A stretch of 64,000 bases of DNA from Orientallactaga sibirica (GCA_036365145.1 JAEOAD010000055.1:1426001-1490000); one strand, 5' to 3'; positions 25,025-34,900 are shown, numbered from the stretch's first letter. A program made the numbers and translations. Notes: generated by a model not told the origin, from the letters alone.

Positions 25025-27679
25025 ATCAAGGTCTCTTGTTACTGCAAACAAATGCCTGACTAGCTTTACGTGGGTGACTGGGGAACTGAACTTGGGACAG
25101 CAGGCTTTGCAAACAAGTGCTTTTAACACCGGCCCCACTCCTAGGTTTTTAGTGGACAGAGACTTGTGGGCAGTTGTCTATCTCCAGCTCAGGGTTCTGC
25201 TGACACCAGGGGAAGTCCTTGCCCCCTTCCACTGAGTGGCCTACCCTGGGCATGCTCAGTAGAGATGTACTCCAGAGGTGGTGACTGGGTATGCGTCTCA
25301 AGAGAGGCGGTCTGATCTACTGTGAAATGGCCCTTCCAGAACTCCTGGTTTAATTCTCCATCGTACAGATGACAACATGGAGACAAGCAGAGGGGGACAC
25401 GTAGCTAAAGTCACATAGTCAATAAGTCCTTGTCGCCCTTGGCTTCCTCCGCTCAGGGTCCCAACATCATCCCAGCTGACATCATCTTTGTTGTGAAAGA
25501 GAAGCTCCACCCTCGTTTCTGCCGGGAGAACGACAATCTCTTCTTCGTGTACTCTGTCCCTTTGGGCAAGGTGAGTGGGCACATGGAGGCCCAGACTAAG
25601 CCCCACTTATGCCAGCCTCAATTCCGTCTCCCCAGCCCCCCGCCAGCAGTCACAAGGTCCTGTGGATTCCACGCCCCGCATCTCCTTCCCGTCTTCCCCC
25701 ACCGTTGTGTTCAGGCATTGGACAGACCTCACAAGAGGCCCTCCCGCCCCTTCCTCATCTCCTCTTCTCAGGGCTGTTTCCACACACTGCCCCGACCACG
25801 CCCCGGTCCCCATTGTCTCAACATCTCTGGGTAGCCATCTTTGGTTTTGGAGGCAGGGTCTTGCTCTAGGCCAGGCTGACCTGGAATTCACTCTGTAGTT
25901 TCAGGCTAGCCTTGTACTCATGGCAATCCTCCTACCTCTGCCTCCCAAGTGCTGGGATTAAAGGCACGTGCTACCATGCCTGGCTTTCCTTCTTTTTGTA
26001 ATTTTTTTTTTTTTTTCTGAGAGAGCAAACATTGGCACACCAGGGTTCGAACTACTACAAACTCCAACATGTACACCGCTGCCACCTTGTGTACATGTGC
26101 GACCTTGCGCTTATGGGTCACCTTGTGTGTGTGGCTTACGTGGGACCTGGAGAGTTGAACGTAGGTTCTCAGGCTTTGCAAGCAAGCACCTTAAGGGCTA
26201 AGCCATCTCTCCAGCCCCCACCGTAACTTTTATACTCTCCCAACATTCATCTGACCTACCACACTGTGAACTCCAGATACTTTGAAAGCTTAGCTCATTC
26301 ACATTAATTCAAGTCTTTTTTTCTCTCCCTGGTGCCCAGCTCAAAGTTTTGCCCGAAATAGGCTCATAAATGCTTTCTAAATAGAACGGCCCTGTCCTAA
26401 CCTCCCTAGGCCCTAACCTGTTGCACCGTGGAGGTGAAGACTCTAGATGACCGGCTGCTCAACATCCCCATCAATGAAATCGTCCAGTGAGTCTGTCTGT
26501 CTGTCTGCCCTGGGCTCCGTAGCCACGAGAAGGGATAGACTGAGGCTTAAGAGGGCAGAACCAGAGAGGTTTGCCCAGTGGTTATGCAGAACATGTCCTG
26601 CAGAAGGATGCCCCACTGGGAGAGGGACTACACTGTAATGCACCCCACACTCTGGACAGCCTGGCTGGCTTTACCTGGCAAAAGGAATGTCCTGCTCCAA
26701 TTTGTATGCAGCCCCAATAGAAGCCAGAGGTCCCCCAGTGTCAGGCATTCCCAGCTGCCTCCACCCCCAAAATCTCACCAGAGCTTTTTTTTTAATTTGA
26801 GAGAGACAGAGAGAGAATGGGTGCACCAGGGCTTCTCAGCCGCTGTGAACGAACTCAAGACACGTGCGCCCCCTTATGTGCATGCGTGACATTGTGCACT
26901 GGTGTCACTTTTGCATCTGGCTAAACATGGGACCTGGAGAATTGAATGGGTGTTCTTAGGCTTCGCAGGCAGGCACCTTAACTGCTAAGCTCTCTCCAGC
27001 CCTTTTTTTTTTTTTTTTTTTTTTTTGAGGTAGGGTCTCACTGTAGATCAGGCTAACCTGGAATTAGTCTCAGGTTGACCTCGAACTCATGGCAGTCCTC
27101 CTACCTCTGCCACCCAAGTGCTGGGATTAAAGGCGTGTGTCACCATGTCCAGTTCTCACTAGAGTTTTAAGCTATGGTCCCTCCTAAATTCTTTTCCAAG
27201 AAAATCCCCCATCCCTGAGGGGGAAGGATTTTGCTCAGCATCCCGTGCCTAGACTCTTTTTTGCTTCCCATTTCTAGAACACAATTCTTGGGGTCCTCCA
27301 GCAGAGTTCTCAGTGAAAGCAGGTTTTCCAGGGAGTGTGCTGTCTGGAACTAGCCAGTCTCTTCTCCCCTCCTGTCCATTCTGGCAAATGAGAACTATTC
27401 TTCCCACTCTGGAAACAATAGTGACATCCTATTCCCACGGTTCTGTGACCTGGGGTGGCATGGGACTGCCAGGTGCCACTCTAGGTGGCCTCTAAGCTCC
27501 CTTCTTCTGTTCTTCTGTATTTCAGCCCCAAGTACTTCAAGCAGGTGCCAGGTGAGGGGATGCCACTGCCCGAGGACCCCACCAAGAAGGGTGACCTGTT
27601 CATCTTCTTCAACATCCAATTTCCTACCCGCCTCTCACCCCAGAAGAGGCAGCTGTTGCGCCAGGCATTGCTCACCTAA
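9165..27679 (+). CDS. DNAJB13: DNAJB13, J-domain co-chaperone of motile cilia and sperm flagella; complete, 8 coding exons
   Basis: Exons 9165-9232, 16095-16198, 17377-17538, 19419-19576, 21717-21830, 25457-25570, 26410-26486 and 27526-27679 join in frame to 951 nt, 316 residues plus TAA, the usual family length. All introns are GT-AG. The start ATG has G at -3 and +4. Residues ~4-68 form the J domain (MGQDYYSVL, later AEAYDVLSD); a short glycine-containing linker follows; residues ~137-310 are the two beta-sandwich DnaJ C-terminal domains ([40 protein letters not shown]). There is no cysteine-rich zinc finger, so it is a class B J protein. The Hsp70-activating HPD tripeptide reads HPL at residues 32-34, as I recall for human DNAJB13. 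Known role: axonemal radial-spoke component; human mutations cause primary ciliary dyskinesia and male infertility. Introns are loaded with SINEs and LTRs, but no coding exon is broken. Confidence 0.97.
9233..11059. repeat. DNAJB13 intron 1, proximal repeats
   Basis: B1+ 9514-9680 with a perfect 25-bp internal tandem duplication (9583-9607, 9608-9632); tS+ 9688-9840; GAAA repeat 9846-9910; B1 3' end 9910-9990; older B1+ 10136-10245; GATA microsatellite 10252-10305; B1- 10440-10590; ATT repeat 10783-10820; B1- 10818-10960. Confidence 0.75.
11060..11415 (-). mobile_element. MaLR-like solo LTR
   Basis: Minus-strand reading starts GTGTGGTAGTTTGAATAGAT, the hallmark start of MaLR-type LTRs. It has AATAAA at 11133-11128 (minus) and ends near CTGTCTGCTAC. 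Lies in DNAJB13 intron 1. Confidence 0.6.
11416..13330. repeat. DNAJB13 intron 1, middle
   Basis: B1+ 11695-11860, B1+ 12017-12145, tS+ 12761-12965 with a GAAA-rich tail to 13035. 11416-11694, 12146-12760 and 13036-13330 are unique sequence with no gene recognised. Confidence 0.7.
13331..13981 (-). mobile_element. ERVL-MaLR solo LTR expanded by a CTTT microsatellite
   Basis: The minus strand shows GGTTTGAATATG, then CCCCCACAGGCTCATGTGTT, GGAGGTGGAGCC and, at the far end, ATTTTCTCACAGCAACCAG, all typical of rodent MaLR LTRs. A pyrimidine microsatellite (13409-13710) interrupts it. Confidence 0.7.
13409..13715 (+). repeat. CTTTT/CTTT polypyrimidine microsatellite
   Basis: About 300 bp of uninterrupted pyrimidine: (CTTTT)n, then TTTTTCC units, CTTC/CTCT variants and a pure (CTTT)n array at 13621-13710. 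Lies within the MaLR LTR at 13331-13981. Confidence 0.9.
13982..14417. repeat. B1 between two MaLR LTRs
   Basis: B1+ at about 14127-14277. The flanking 13982-14126 and 14278-14417 are unique with nothing recognised. Confidence 0.65.
14418..14919 (+). mobile_element. ERVL-MaLR solo LTR
   Basis: Starts GGTTTGGCTTGACTATGAAG with TGTCCTCCAAAGCC; contains GGAGGTGGGGCCTAGTTGGA; ends GGTATTTTGTCACAGTGACA. A CCTGT/CTCTC-rich pyrimidine tract (14616-14735) sits in the middle. Opposite orientation to the MaLR LTR at 13331-13981. Confidence 0.7.
14999..15849 (+). repeat. Intronic segmental duplication, copy A (DNAJB13 intron 1)
   Basis: Matches 17742-18366 collinearly: a partial tS SINE, then unique sequence from GGAGGGAATCAGAGAACACC to CATAAGAAATTTAAATAATC and into an A/T-rich tail. 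About a dozen differences are visible by eye over ~600 bp. Copy A alone carries an extra tS SINE at about 15544-15764, flanked by aacaatcataag and aataatcataag. Confidence 0.9.
15850..16094. other. End of DNAJB13 intron 1
   Basis: Unique sequence after duplication copy A, leading to the exon 2 acceptor. No repeat recognised. Confidence 0.5.
16095..16198 (+). CDS. DNAJB13: DNAJB13 coding exon 2 (rest of J-domain core)
   Basis: Acceptor CCTGTAG ends at 16094; donor GTAAGT at 16199. Encodes [17 protein letters not shown] through EAYDVLSD. It carries the HPL variant of the HPD loop. Confidence 0.95.
16199..17376. other. DNAJB13 intron 2
   Basis: tS+ at 16273-16470. The rest is unique. 16937-17035 repeats short GGAATCTAGGATTTC-like units (TTCTAGGATT, TTCTTAGATT) and is low-complexity. 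Confidence 0.6.
17377..17538 (+). CDS. DNAJB13: DNAJB13 coding exon 3
   Basis: Acceptor TCCACAG ends at 17376; donor GTAAGA at 17539. Encodes [17 protein letters not shown] through FFGGDNPFS, the end of the J domain and the short glycine-containing linker. Confidence 0.95.
17539..19418. repeat. DNAJB13 intron 3
   Basis: ATT microsatellite 17565-17598, B1- 17596-17740, duplication copy B, tS- 18310-18525, B1- 18528-18670, tS- 18690-18893, B1+ 18917-19065, tS+ 19066-19255, GT microsatellite 19353-19383. Confidence 0.75.
17742..18366 (+). repeat. Intronic segmental duplication, copy B (DNAJB13 intron 3)
   Basis: Direct-orientation partner of 14999-15849, about 2.7 kb downstream and across coding exons 2 and 3. 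It has the undisrupted site ATAATCATAAGAAATTT where copy A has a SINE. It begins directly at the end of a minus B1 and runs into a minus tS. Confidence 0.9.
19419..19576 (+). CDS. DNAJB13: DNAJB13 coding exon 4
   Basis: Acceptor TCCCATAG ends at 19418; donor GTGAGT at 19577. Encodes [16 protein letters not shown] through [14 protein letters not shown], opening C-terminal domain I. Confidence 0.95.
19577..21716. repeat. DNAJB13 intron 4
   Basis: Unique 19577-19930; long-variant tS- 19935-20182; B1- 20190-20330; GTTTTT repeat 20335-20385; B1- 20385-20525; long-variant tS- 20530-20748; unique 20749-21195; LTR fragment 21196-21437; unique to the exon. Confidence 0.7.
21196..21437 (+). mobile_element. 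Truncated MaLR-like LTR fragment
   Basis: GGTGGTTTGACTCAGGTGTT followed by CCCCTATAAACTTAGG resembles the 5' end of a MaLR-type LTR. It ends abruptly after CCTGCCATCATGG. In DNAJB13 intron 4. Confidence 0.45.
21717..21830 (+). CDS. DNAJB13: DNAJB13 coding exon 5
   Basis: Acceptor GCTACAG ends at 21716; donor GTAAGA at 21831. 38 whole codons, [16 protein letters not shown] through ITFEKEGDQ. Confidence 0.95.
22147..22398 (+). mobile_element. Composite SINE: tS joined to a 5' B1 fragment, with 16-bp target duplication
   Basis: A full tS (from GGGGCTGGAGAAATGGCTTA) runs through its AAATAAAATAAAA tail into the first ~25 nt of a B1 (GAGCCAGGTGTGGTAGCACA) and an A8 tail. The whole unit is flanked by aaattcttcacaactg at 22131-22146 and 22399-22414, so it inserted as one piece. 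Confidence 0.8.
22415..23320 (-). pseudogene. Retrocopy fragment of an unidentified cellular gene, antisense in DNAJB13 intron 5
   Basis: On the minus strand a protein-like frame runs without introns for about 850 bp but is broken. The first segment (23213-22968) includes [20 protein letters not shown] and ends in TGA. A one-base shift resumes it as [19 protein letters not shown] at about 22976. A second shift near 22660 gives [20 protein letters not shown]. Composition is protein-like rather than repeat-like. I do not recognise the parent gene. Intronless structure plus frameshifts points to a processed pseudogene. Confidence 0.6.
23689..23785 (+). repeat. MIR-like ancient SINE fragment
   Basis: TTTTTACAGAGTGGGAAGCT, then GAGGCCCAAAG and GATCACAAGAGC follow the MIR core order (acaga-tgagga-actgag, then ggtcaca-agc). 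Diverged, as expected for a pan-mammalian element. Confidence 0.5.
24500..24595 (+). repeat. Old 7SL-derived monomer, closer to ancestral B1/Alu than the local B1
   Basis: GAGGCAGGAGGATCACTTGA and CCAACCTGGGCTGCAAAGTG are the 7SL/Alu-like consensus words, whereas local B1 copies read GGATCGCCGTGAGTTCGAGG. Suggests a proto-B1 monomer. Confidence 0.45.
25345..25432 (+). repeat. MIR-like ancient SINE fragment
   Basis: TTTAATTCTCCATCGTACAG, then GATGACAACATGGAGACAAG and AAAGTCACATAGTCAATAAG match the MIR core pattern. It lies just upstream of DNAJB13 exon 6. Confidence 0.5.
25457..25570 (+). CDS. DNAJB13: DNAJB13 coding exon 6
   Basis: Acceptor CCGCTCAG ends at 25456; donor GTGAGT at 25571. 38 whole codons, [19 protein letters not shown] through YSVPLGK. 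It has CREND where the human protein has RREND. Confidence 0.95.
25571..27525. repeat. DNAJB13 introns 6 and 7 repeats
   Basis: Intron 6: B1- 25835-25987 and long-variant tS- 25998-26218. Intron 7: long-variant tS- 26790-27002 followed by B1- 27005-27160. Other parts are unique with no gene recognised. Confidence 0.7.
26410..26486 (+). CDS. DNAJB13: DNAJB13 coding exon 7
   Basis: Acceptor CTCCCTAG ends at 26409; donor GTGAGT at 26487. Encodes [20 protein letters not shown] and INEIV plus two bases of the next His. Confidence 0.95.
27526..27679 (+). CDS. DNAJB13: DNAJB13 coding exon 8 with stop
   Basis: Acceptor TATTTCAG ends at 27525. Encodes [19 protein letters not shown] through [10 protein letters not shown], then TAA at 27677-27679. 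Confidence 0.95.
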
Positions 27680-27845
27680 CTCTTGGGGGTGGGAAGGAGC
27701 GGGGGTGGGGAGGGCTAGCTGGGTCAGACCCACCCTTATAGTCCCAGCTATACAGGGAAGCCAGCTCCTGCAGATGTCCTGTGAGGGTGGAATAGCACAG
27801 GATCCCAGGCTAAGATAATAAAGATTCCTTTCTTGTCTTCTGTGC
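27680..27845 (+). terminator. DNAJB13: DNAJB13 3' UTR and polyadenylation signal
   Basis: Short 3' UTR with a canonical AATAAA at 27817-27822. T/GT-rich sequence from about 27829 to 27860 would serve as the downstream element. The exact cleavage site cannot be read from sequence. Confidence 0.8.
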
Positions 27846-30800
27846 CCTGGAGTGTGCATAGAGGAACTTCCTGCAGGCCTAAGAAGCTGGACGCCCCATT
27901 TCCTGCTCTGGCTTCCTGAGCATATGTAGCTAACCTCCCTGGAGCTTCAAAGCCTCTGTGCTTCCAATTTGGTAATGGGGGGCAGGGATGATACGTGACC
28001 TGCTAGGGTCCTCAACTCTACCCCCCCCTCCTTTTTGGTGTTTCTGAGGTAGGGTCTCACTCTAGCTCAGGCTGACCTGGAATTCACTGTGTAGTCTCAT
28101 GGTGGCCTCAAATTCATGGCGATCCTCCTACCTCTGCCTCCCAAATGCTGGGATTAAAGGCATGCGCCACCACGCCCGGCTCAACTCTACTCTTGACTTT
28201 GTTTGATTTTTTTGAGGTAGAGGCTTAGCTCTAGCCCAGGCTGACCTGGAATTCACTATGTAGTCTCAGGGTGGCCTTGAACTCATGGCAATCCTCCTAC
28301 CTCTGCCTCCTGGGGGCTGGGATTAAAGGTGTGTGCCACCATGTCCGGCTCTACTCTTGACTTTTGATGACGCATGAAGTCCAGAAGGAAGTTTCTAGAA
28401 TGTGCTCTATCACAATATAGAGACAGAATGGCAAGGCATGGGAAAACAATGCTCAGGGCCACTTCCTGCGGAATCACAAGCTATGATTAGAGAACACCCC
28501 AAGAATACAGGTGCCAGGACAGCTTGGTCCCCACCTCTGCCCTTAGTCCCTTGACTATGAGATGGGTTCCAGGCTGTCTCTGGACTGGCATTTGGGGAGG
28601 CAAGGGAACCTGGGTCCCAATTTTCAGCACCCCTTGTCAGCAATGTAGGGTTCATACTCTGCCCAGAGGCACGAGGCCAGGACACCACGGATGCAAAGTG
28701 TGTGGAAAACTCATGCTTAGACGACGGGGAGAATTAAGTGTTGCTGACCTTGTGGTCTAGAGTTCCTATTTCTGGGTCCAGCAAGCCTTCAGCTACCTCC
28801 TCAGTCACCAATAACATCCCCTCTTCCAAGCTCCTCTGTGGGGTCTAAGTTTGGGCCAGAATATGTCTAGACTTATGAAGTGTAAGCAGGTAGAATGGCT
28901 TCAGGGATAAGGTCCCTATGTTACCTACATTGCTTAGAATCCCACCCATTGAGAGCACCAGGTTAGTTTAAGACTCCTGCGGGGAGGACAAGATTCCATG
29001 TAGCTGAGGCTGCCCTTGACCTCCTGATCCTCCCTGCCCTTGCTTCTCAAGTGCTGGGGTTACAGGCATGTGCCACCATATCTAGCTCTATGTTTGTTTT
29101 TTTCCTTTAAGTGAAAGTACAGCCCTGGGCATTCTTTTTTTTTTTTTTTTTGAGAGACACAGAAAGAAAGACAGATGGGTGCGCCAGCAGTCTCAGCTGC
29201 TGCGAACGAAATCCAGATGCGTGCACCCCCTTGTAGTCAAGTGCAGCATTGCGCCCTTGTGTCACTGCATCTGGCTAAACTTGGGACCTGGCGATTGGAA
29301 CCAGAGTTCTTAGGCTTAGGAGGCAGGCGTCTTAACCGCTAAGCCATCTCTCCAGCCCCCTGAGCAGTTCTTTTGTGTTTGACAAGGTCTTTCAGTCCTG
29401 TCCAGGCTGTCCCTAACCTCCTGCCTTCCAAGGTACTGGGCAGACTCCAGGAGCTCAGCACTGTGCCTGGCTTTGGTAGCTATTGTAGGACCATTGTGAA
29501 AGGCAGCAGCAGGAATACCTTGAGAGGCTCTGGGGCAGGGGTTCTAGCAGTTGTCAGAAGTCGTGGGCCTGGGGTCATACACTTGGACAAAGCACTTCAC
29601 TTCTCTGGGCCCACTTACAGTAAAGGTTTCAACTCCTATATGGAAACCACACGATGGAATAAAACAAACTCGACACTCCTCGGCAAGGCCGAGGTGGAGG
29701 ATTTTAACTCCCTGTTCTGAGAACAAGCTTTGGACGGTTGAGGGATGTCGAGAAACCAGGCCTTCAGGCTGCTACAGCCGCCCCTCGAGTAGGCTCTGCA
29801 GGATGCCTGGACCTGGACTTCAATGAGACTCCTTCAACCTCAATGACTGGTGCTGCCCTGGGATTCAGGCAAAGCAAGGGTGTATTGCACATCCATTCTG
29901 TCATCGTCGAGGCCTCTCTGGTGTTTTCCAGACTCCTGCCCTTTCCCCAACCCACCCAAGGGCATGCTCAGACTCGTGAATCCTGTTAGCCTCATGTCAA
30001 TGCTATGTGTCTGGTCCGCAAGGCTGGTTAGTGAACAAGCCTGAAGATTGTTCACCCCCACTTGCATGTTTGGCTATTGACAGATACACCTAGGGTCATA
30101 GACTCTCTCACAGGACATCAGTAGAGGTGCCTTAGCAATGGCCAGGCCTCCATTTATGCAGGGGTGCAGCAGAGCAAGTATGCACCCAGCACTGACACCC
30201 CGATTCTGGCTTGCTGCTTCAGGGGACTGGGGAGCTCAGCTGGATTTGTCAGAAGCTGGAGTGCTGAGCCCACCAAACACTGAAGGGTCTAGTCTGCGGC
30301 TCTGACCCTGGGCTACTAATGAAGTAAAGGGCCAGTAGCTGTCACTGACTTAGACTGATGGATGGGGAGGGCTGACCCCCTTCACAGCTGCCACACTTCC
30401 CCAGGGGACCCAGGCGCTGGCCCTGGGAAGGAAGTCAGCAAGAACAGTCTGAGTCCCAGTCTCCGCTCAGTGGCTTTGTTTTTGCCTGCCTGACCCTAAC
30501 TGTCTCGGCCCTTAGCTGAGACACACATAAAATAGATGAAACATGTCTAAAACATGCCCGGGTGACTTAACTCTTAAGGCCCCAGACTTGTCTCAGATCC
30601 TACAGTACCCTGATTCTTGAAACAGAAATTGCCCTGCGCACCTGCTTTCCTGCCTTTGGGGCAGGCAGTAGGAAGAGACTGAAGCTGAAACCCCTGCACA
30701 ACCAAAGCCCTGGCTGGTCACTACCTCCATGTGCTCCCTAGCCTGGGGAGAAGGTAAAACCACCAACAGAAAAACTCCTCTGAAGCCAGGTGGCCCACAC

Positions 30801-31554
30801 CTGTAATTCCAGCACTTGGGAGGTTGAGGTGGGAGGATTGCCATGAGTCTGAGGCTGGCCTAGGGCTAGAGTGAGCCCCTACCTTGAAAAAAACAAAAAC
30901 AGGGCATGTTTGCCTACAAAGCTGAAGGACCCCAGTTCGATTCTCCAGGACATAAGCCAGATGCATAAGGAGGCATATGCATCAGGAGTTTGTCTGCAGT
31001 ACCTGGAGGCATGCCCATTCTCTCCCTCTCTGAAAAATTAATTAATTAATTTTAAAAAATCCTAGAGGCAGTATGTTTGCCCGGAAGCCCGAATCCAACC
31101 GGCATTGAGTCAGTTCTGCCCTGCCCTCCTGCCCTGCTTGTTCAGAACACACCCTCCTATGGGTGTGACTGTAGAGGGTGGACAGCCTGGCTTGCCCTCA
31201 GTAAGTCTAGGACTTGGGGTGATGGGTAGCCATGTGTGAAATGGAGTTGAGTAAGGCCACAGTACTGAAGTTTCCAACAAGCAGATGTGGGGAGTCAGGG
31301 GCAAGCCTGGCCAGCTGGGGGCTGGGAAAGCAGCCCCAGAGCACCAGGTACCTCCAAAGCCACTGCTGTCCTCTGACCTGCTCCTCCACCCACCACCTCA
31401 GCCCAGGCTGGGTATGGAGTAAGAAATGGACGAGACAACCTCCTGAGGCCCTGGGCTCGAGGCCGGATGTGGAAGGTGATTATTTCTCTGCCCACCAAGT
31501 GCCTAAAGGGCTCTTTGGACCAAGACATCAGGTAACAGCTATGAGAGAGGAGGA
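27846..31554. other. DNAJB13-UCP2 tail-to-tail spacer
   Basis: B1- 28035-28185, B1- 28205-28355, old B1- 28980-29090, long-variant tS- 29130-29358, old B1- 29365-29480, old B1+ 30785-30890, tS+ 30900-31035. The large unique stretches 28380-28980, 29480-30780 and 31060-31554 show no convincing gene; open frames there lack splice logic and homology. Confidence 0.6.
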
Positions 31555-31803
31555 GGAGGCACCAAGGTTAAGCTTGCTTTATGGGTGAAGGAAGCCGGCT
31601 GGGGTGGGCAGGGGTCAGGCCTCCTCAGGCATGGGAAGGTGGGGTGGGAGTGTGGGGCGAGGGAAAGGAAGGGGTAGGGAGAGGGAGGACAAAGAGGGAA
31701 AGGTAGAGAAAGGTAGGGCAGGGTAAGGGGAGGCGGAAGGGAAGTGGGGCCCTGGGAAACATGAAGCCAAAGCCAGAGGCATCAGGTCAGCAGCAGGAGA
31801 GGC
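31555..31803 (-). terminator. UCP2: UCP2 3' UTR with variant poly(A) signal
   Basis: Unique C-rich (on the minus strand) sequence follows the stop. The best poly(A) signal is the variant CATAAA at 31578-31583 (minus), about 220 nt past the stop. No canonical AATAAA is present in this segment. Confidence 0.6.
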
Positions 31804-31918
31804 TCAAAAGGACGCCTCCTGGGATGTGTAGGCAGCCATCAGCGCCCGTTTCAGCTGCTCGTAGGTGACAAACATCACCACATTCCAGGACCCCAAGCGA
31901 AGAAAGGAGGGCATGAAC
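31804..31918 (-). CDS. UCP2: UCP2 last coding exon
   Basis: 115 nt; acceptor TCTTCTAG. Encodes [20 protein letters not shown] through [10 protein letters not shown] and TGA at 31806-31804. The C-terminal matrix segment carries the nucleotide-binding region known for UCPs. Confidence 0.96.
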
Positions 31919-34900
31919 CTAGAAGAGAAAAAATACAGGTTACAGGGCTGGAGAGATGGCTCAGCGGTTAAGGCTCGCCTACAACACTGAATGACCTGGG
32001 ATCGATTCCCTAGTCCCCATGAAAAGCCAGATGTACAAAGTGGCTCATGAATCTGGAGTTCATTCCAGAGGCTAGAGCCCTGGCATGCCCATTCTCTCTG
32101 TCTCCCTTCTCTCTCTGCAAATAAATAAATAAATAAATACACAAATTGTCGGGGTGTGGTGGCACACGCCTTTAATCCCAGCACTCAGGAGGCAGAGTAG
32201 GAGGATTGCCGTGAGTTTGAGGTCACCCTGAGACTACATAGTGAATTCTGGGTCAGCCTGAGCTACAGTGAGACCCTACCTCAAAAATAAATAAATAACA
32301 CAAAAATTACTTAATTATAGGTTACAGGTCATAAAGGTACCTCCACTTCCTGCTTCTACCACTGGGCCGTCATCCACTCACGTATGTGCTGCCCCAGAGA
32401 GACGGGGCAGACTTGGGTGAACAAAACCTCACGGCTTGGTACCTATATAAACAAGACTCCTGAGACCCCGCCCCTCCCTCTGTAGTGCTAGGGATGAAAC
32501 CAGGGGCTCTGTGCATGCCTAATGCCCTAATACTGAGCTACTCCTCCAGCCCGAGCCCCCATTTTAGCATCTACAAAACAGGTGACAGCAGTGGTGGGAG
32601 GTTTGATACTTGGTCGCTCCTCACTTCCGGGTAGTTCTCTCCCACCAGTGTGGCAGGCGTGGGTGGGTGGGGGGAACAGAGGCTCACCCTTTGTAGAAGG
32701 CTCGGGGCCCCTCCTTCTGGATCATGGTAAGGGCACAGTGTCCAGCGCTGTGGTACTGGCCCAAGGCAGAGTTCATATATCTCGTCTTGACCACGTCAAC
32801 GGGGGAAGCAATGATGGTGGTGCAGAAGCCTGCCCCAAAGGCAGCAGTGAAGTGGCACGGGAGGTTATCTGCCAAGGAGCAGCAGGGAGGGGCAGTCAGC
32901 TCTCTCTACCCTCACTCGGTCATTCAGGGAGGGAAGAGAATTACTTAAGTAGAGAGGAGTCTTGGGCTTTTAAATTTATTTTTATTTTTTGGTTTTTTGA
33001 GGTAGGATCTTCGCTCTAGCCCAGGCCAGCCCATGTGCTAGGTCAGCCTGGGGTAGAGCAAGAAACTACCTCAAAAAAACAACAACAAAAAAATATCCAG
33101 CCGGGCGTGGTGGCGCACACCTTTAATCCCAGCACTCGGGAGGCAGAGGTAGGAGGATCGCCGTGAGTTCGAGGCCACCCTGAGCAGCTAATTCCAGGTC
33201 AGCCTGGACCAAGTGAAACAAACAAAAAAAAAAAAATATCCAGATGTGGTGGTACACGCCTTTAATCCCAGCACTTGGGAGGCAGAGGTAGGAGAATCAC
33301 CATGAGTTCAAGGCCACCCTGAGACTACATAGTGAATTCCAGGGCAGCCTGGGCTGGAGTGACACTTTACCTCAAAAAAAAAAAAAAAGAGAGAGAGAGA
33401 GAGAGACAGACTCCAGCTAAGACCTAAAAAAATCTTTTTGCCTCCCCGGGCATGGTGGCGCAGCCTTTAATCCCAGCACTCGGGAGGCAGAGGTAGGAGG
33501 ATTGCCGTGAGTTCGAGGCCACCCTGAGACTACATAGTAAATTCCAGACCAGCCTGAACTAGAGTGAAGGGTGAGACCCTACCTCGGAAAAACAAAACAA
33601 AACAAAAATCTTTTTGCCAGTTTCTCAATGTGCAAGTGGGGTCTTCTCCAGCTGGATTTGATACGGCAAGAAAACGTCATAAGCAAAACATTTTAAGCAC
33701 TTTGGGGTCTTCGCCTTTAATCCCAGCTGGATTTGAGTTTGAGGCCACCCTGAGGCAAGTTAATTCCAGGTCAAAGAGTCACCTTGCAAAACCAAAAAAA
33801 AAACAAAAACAAAACAAAAAAAAACATAAAAACATTTTAAGCAAATGGGATGAAAAAAATGTGGTCTCGAGGCAACTGGACCCCTCCTCCCCAACTCCTA
33901 CACCACTGACCCTGAATCACCTGTCATAAGGTTAGCCTTCAGGAGGGCATCTTTGATGAGGTCATAGGTCACCAGCTCAGCACAGTTGACAAGGGCATTA
34001 CGAGCAACATTGGGCGAGGTTCCTACAGAAAAACAAGGAGAGCTAGTGTGAGCCCAGGGCATGGGGAAGAGGAAGGGGGGAAGGGCCAACATCCTGTACG
34101 GACCTTTCCAGAGACCTCGGAACCCTTCCTCGCGTGCAATGATCTTGTAGGCTTCGACCGTACTTTGGTACCTCCGGCCACCTCCAGCTCGGGCCTGAGC
34201 TTGGAACCTGACCTTTACCACATCCGTGGGCTGGGCCACAGCGACAGCCAGGGCACCTGTGGTGCTGCCTGCCAGGAGGCGGCTCCCAATGCCAGCATCT
34301 GTGGGCATACAGGGGGTCAGTGGTCAGGTTAGCTTGCACTTGTTTCCACCTCATCTCTCCTTGCCACAGCATGCCACTGTCACCTGACCTTCAGGAATAA
34401 AGTCCAGACCACTCCTGCTCTAAGAACTCCTCCAAAGGATGTAGTAAGAAAGAAGGTAAAAGGAGGCATAGAGCTTTCCTAAAATGTGTCCATTTAGCCT
34501 GCTTAAGAGTCCAGAGAGGCTGGAGAGATGGCTCAGAGGTTAAAGATGCTTGCTTGCAAAGCCTGATGGCCACATTCAATTCATTCCCCAGTACCCATAC
34601 ATAAAGCCAAATGGGGCTAGAGAGATGGCTTAGCAGTTAAGGTGCTTGCCAGCAAAGCCAAAGGACCCAGATTCAATTCCCCAGAACCTATGTAAGCCAA
34701 ATGTACAAGTGGGCACATCTGTCTGGAGTTTGTTTGCAGCAGCTGGAGGCCTTGGCACGCCCATTCACTCTCTACCTGTCGTTTTCTCTCTCATTCACAA
34801 AAAAAAAAAAAAAAAAAAAAAGCCAGTCAGGGTGGCACACGCTTTTAATCCCAGCACTTGGGAGGCAGAGGCAGGAGGATCACCAGGAGTTCGAGGCCCA

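Larger units (their letters stand above)
21831..25456. repeat. DNAJB13 intron 5 repeats
   Basis: Partial tS- 22015-22118, composite SINE 22147-22398, retrocopy 22415-23320, B1- 23331-23475, B1- 23530-23690, tS+ 24025-24275 followed by B1+ 24277-24420, B1- 24848-24950, GT microsatellite 24987-25022, long-variant tS- 25023-25140. Confidence 0.7.
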
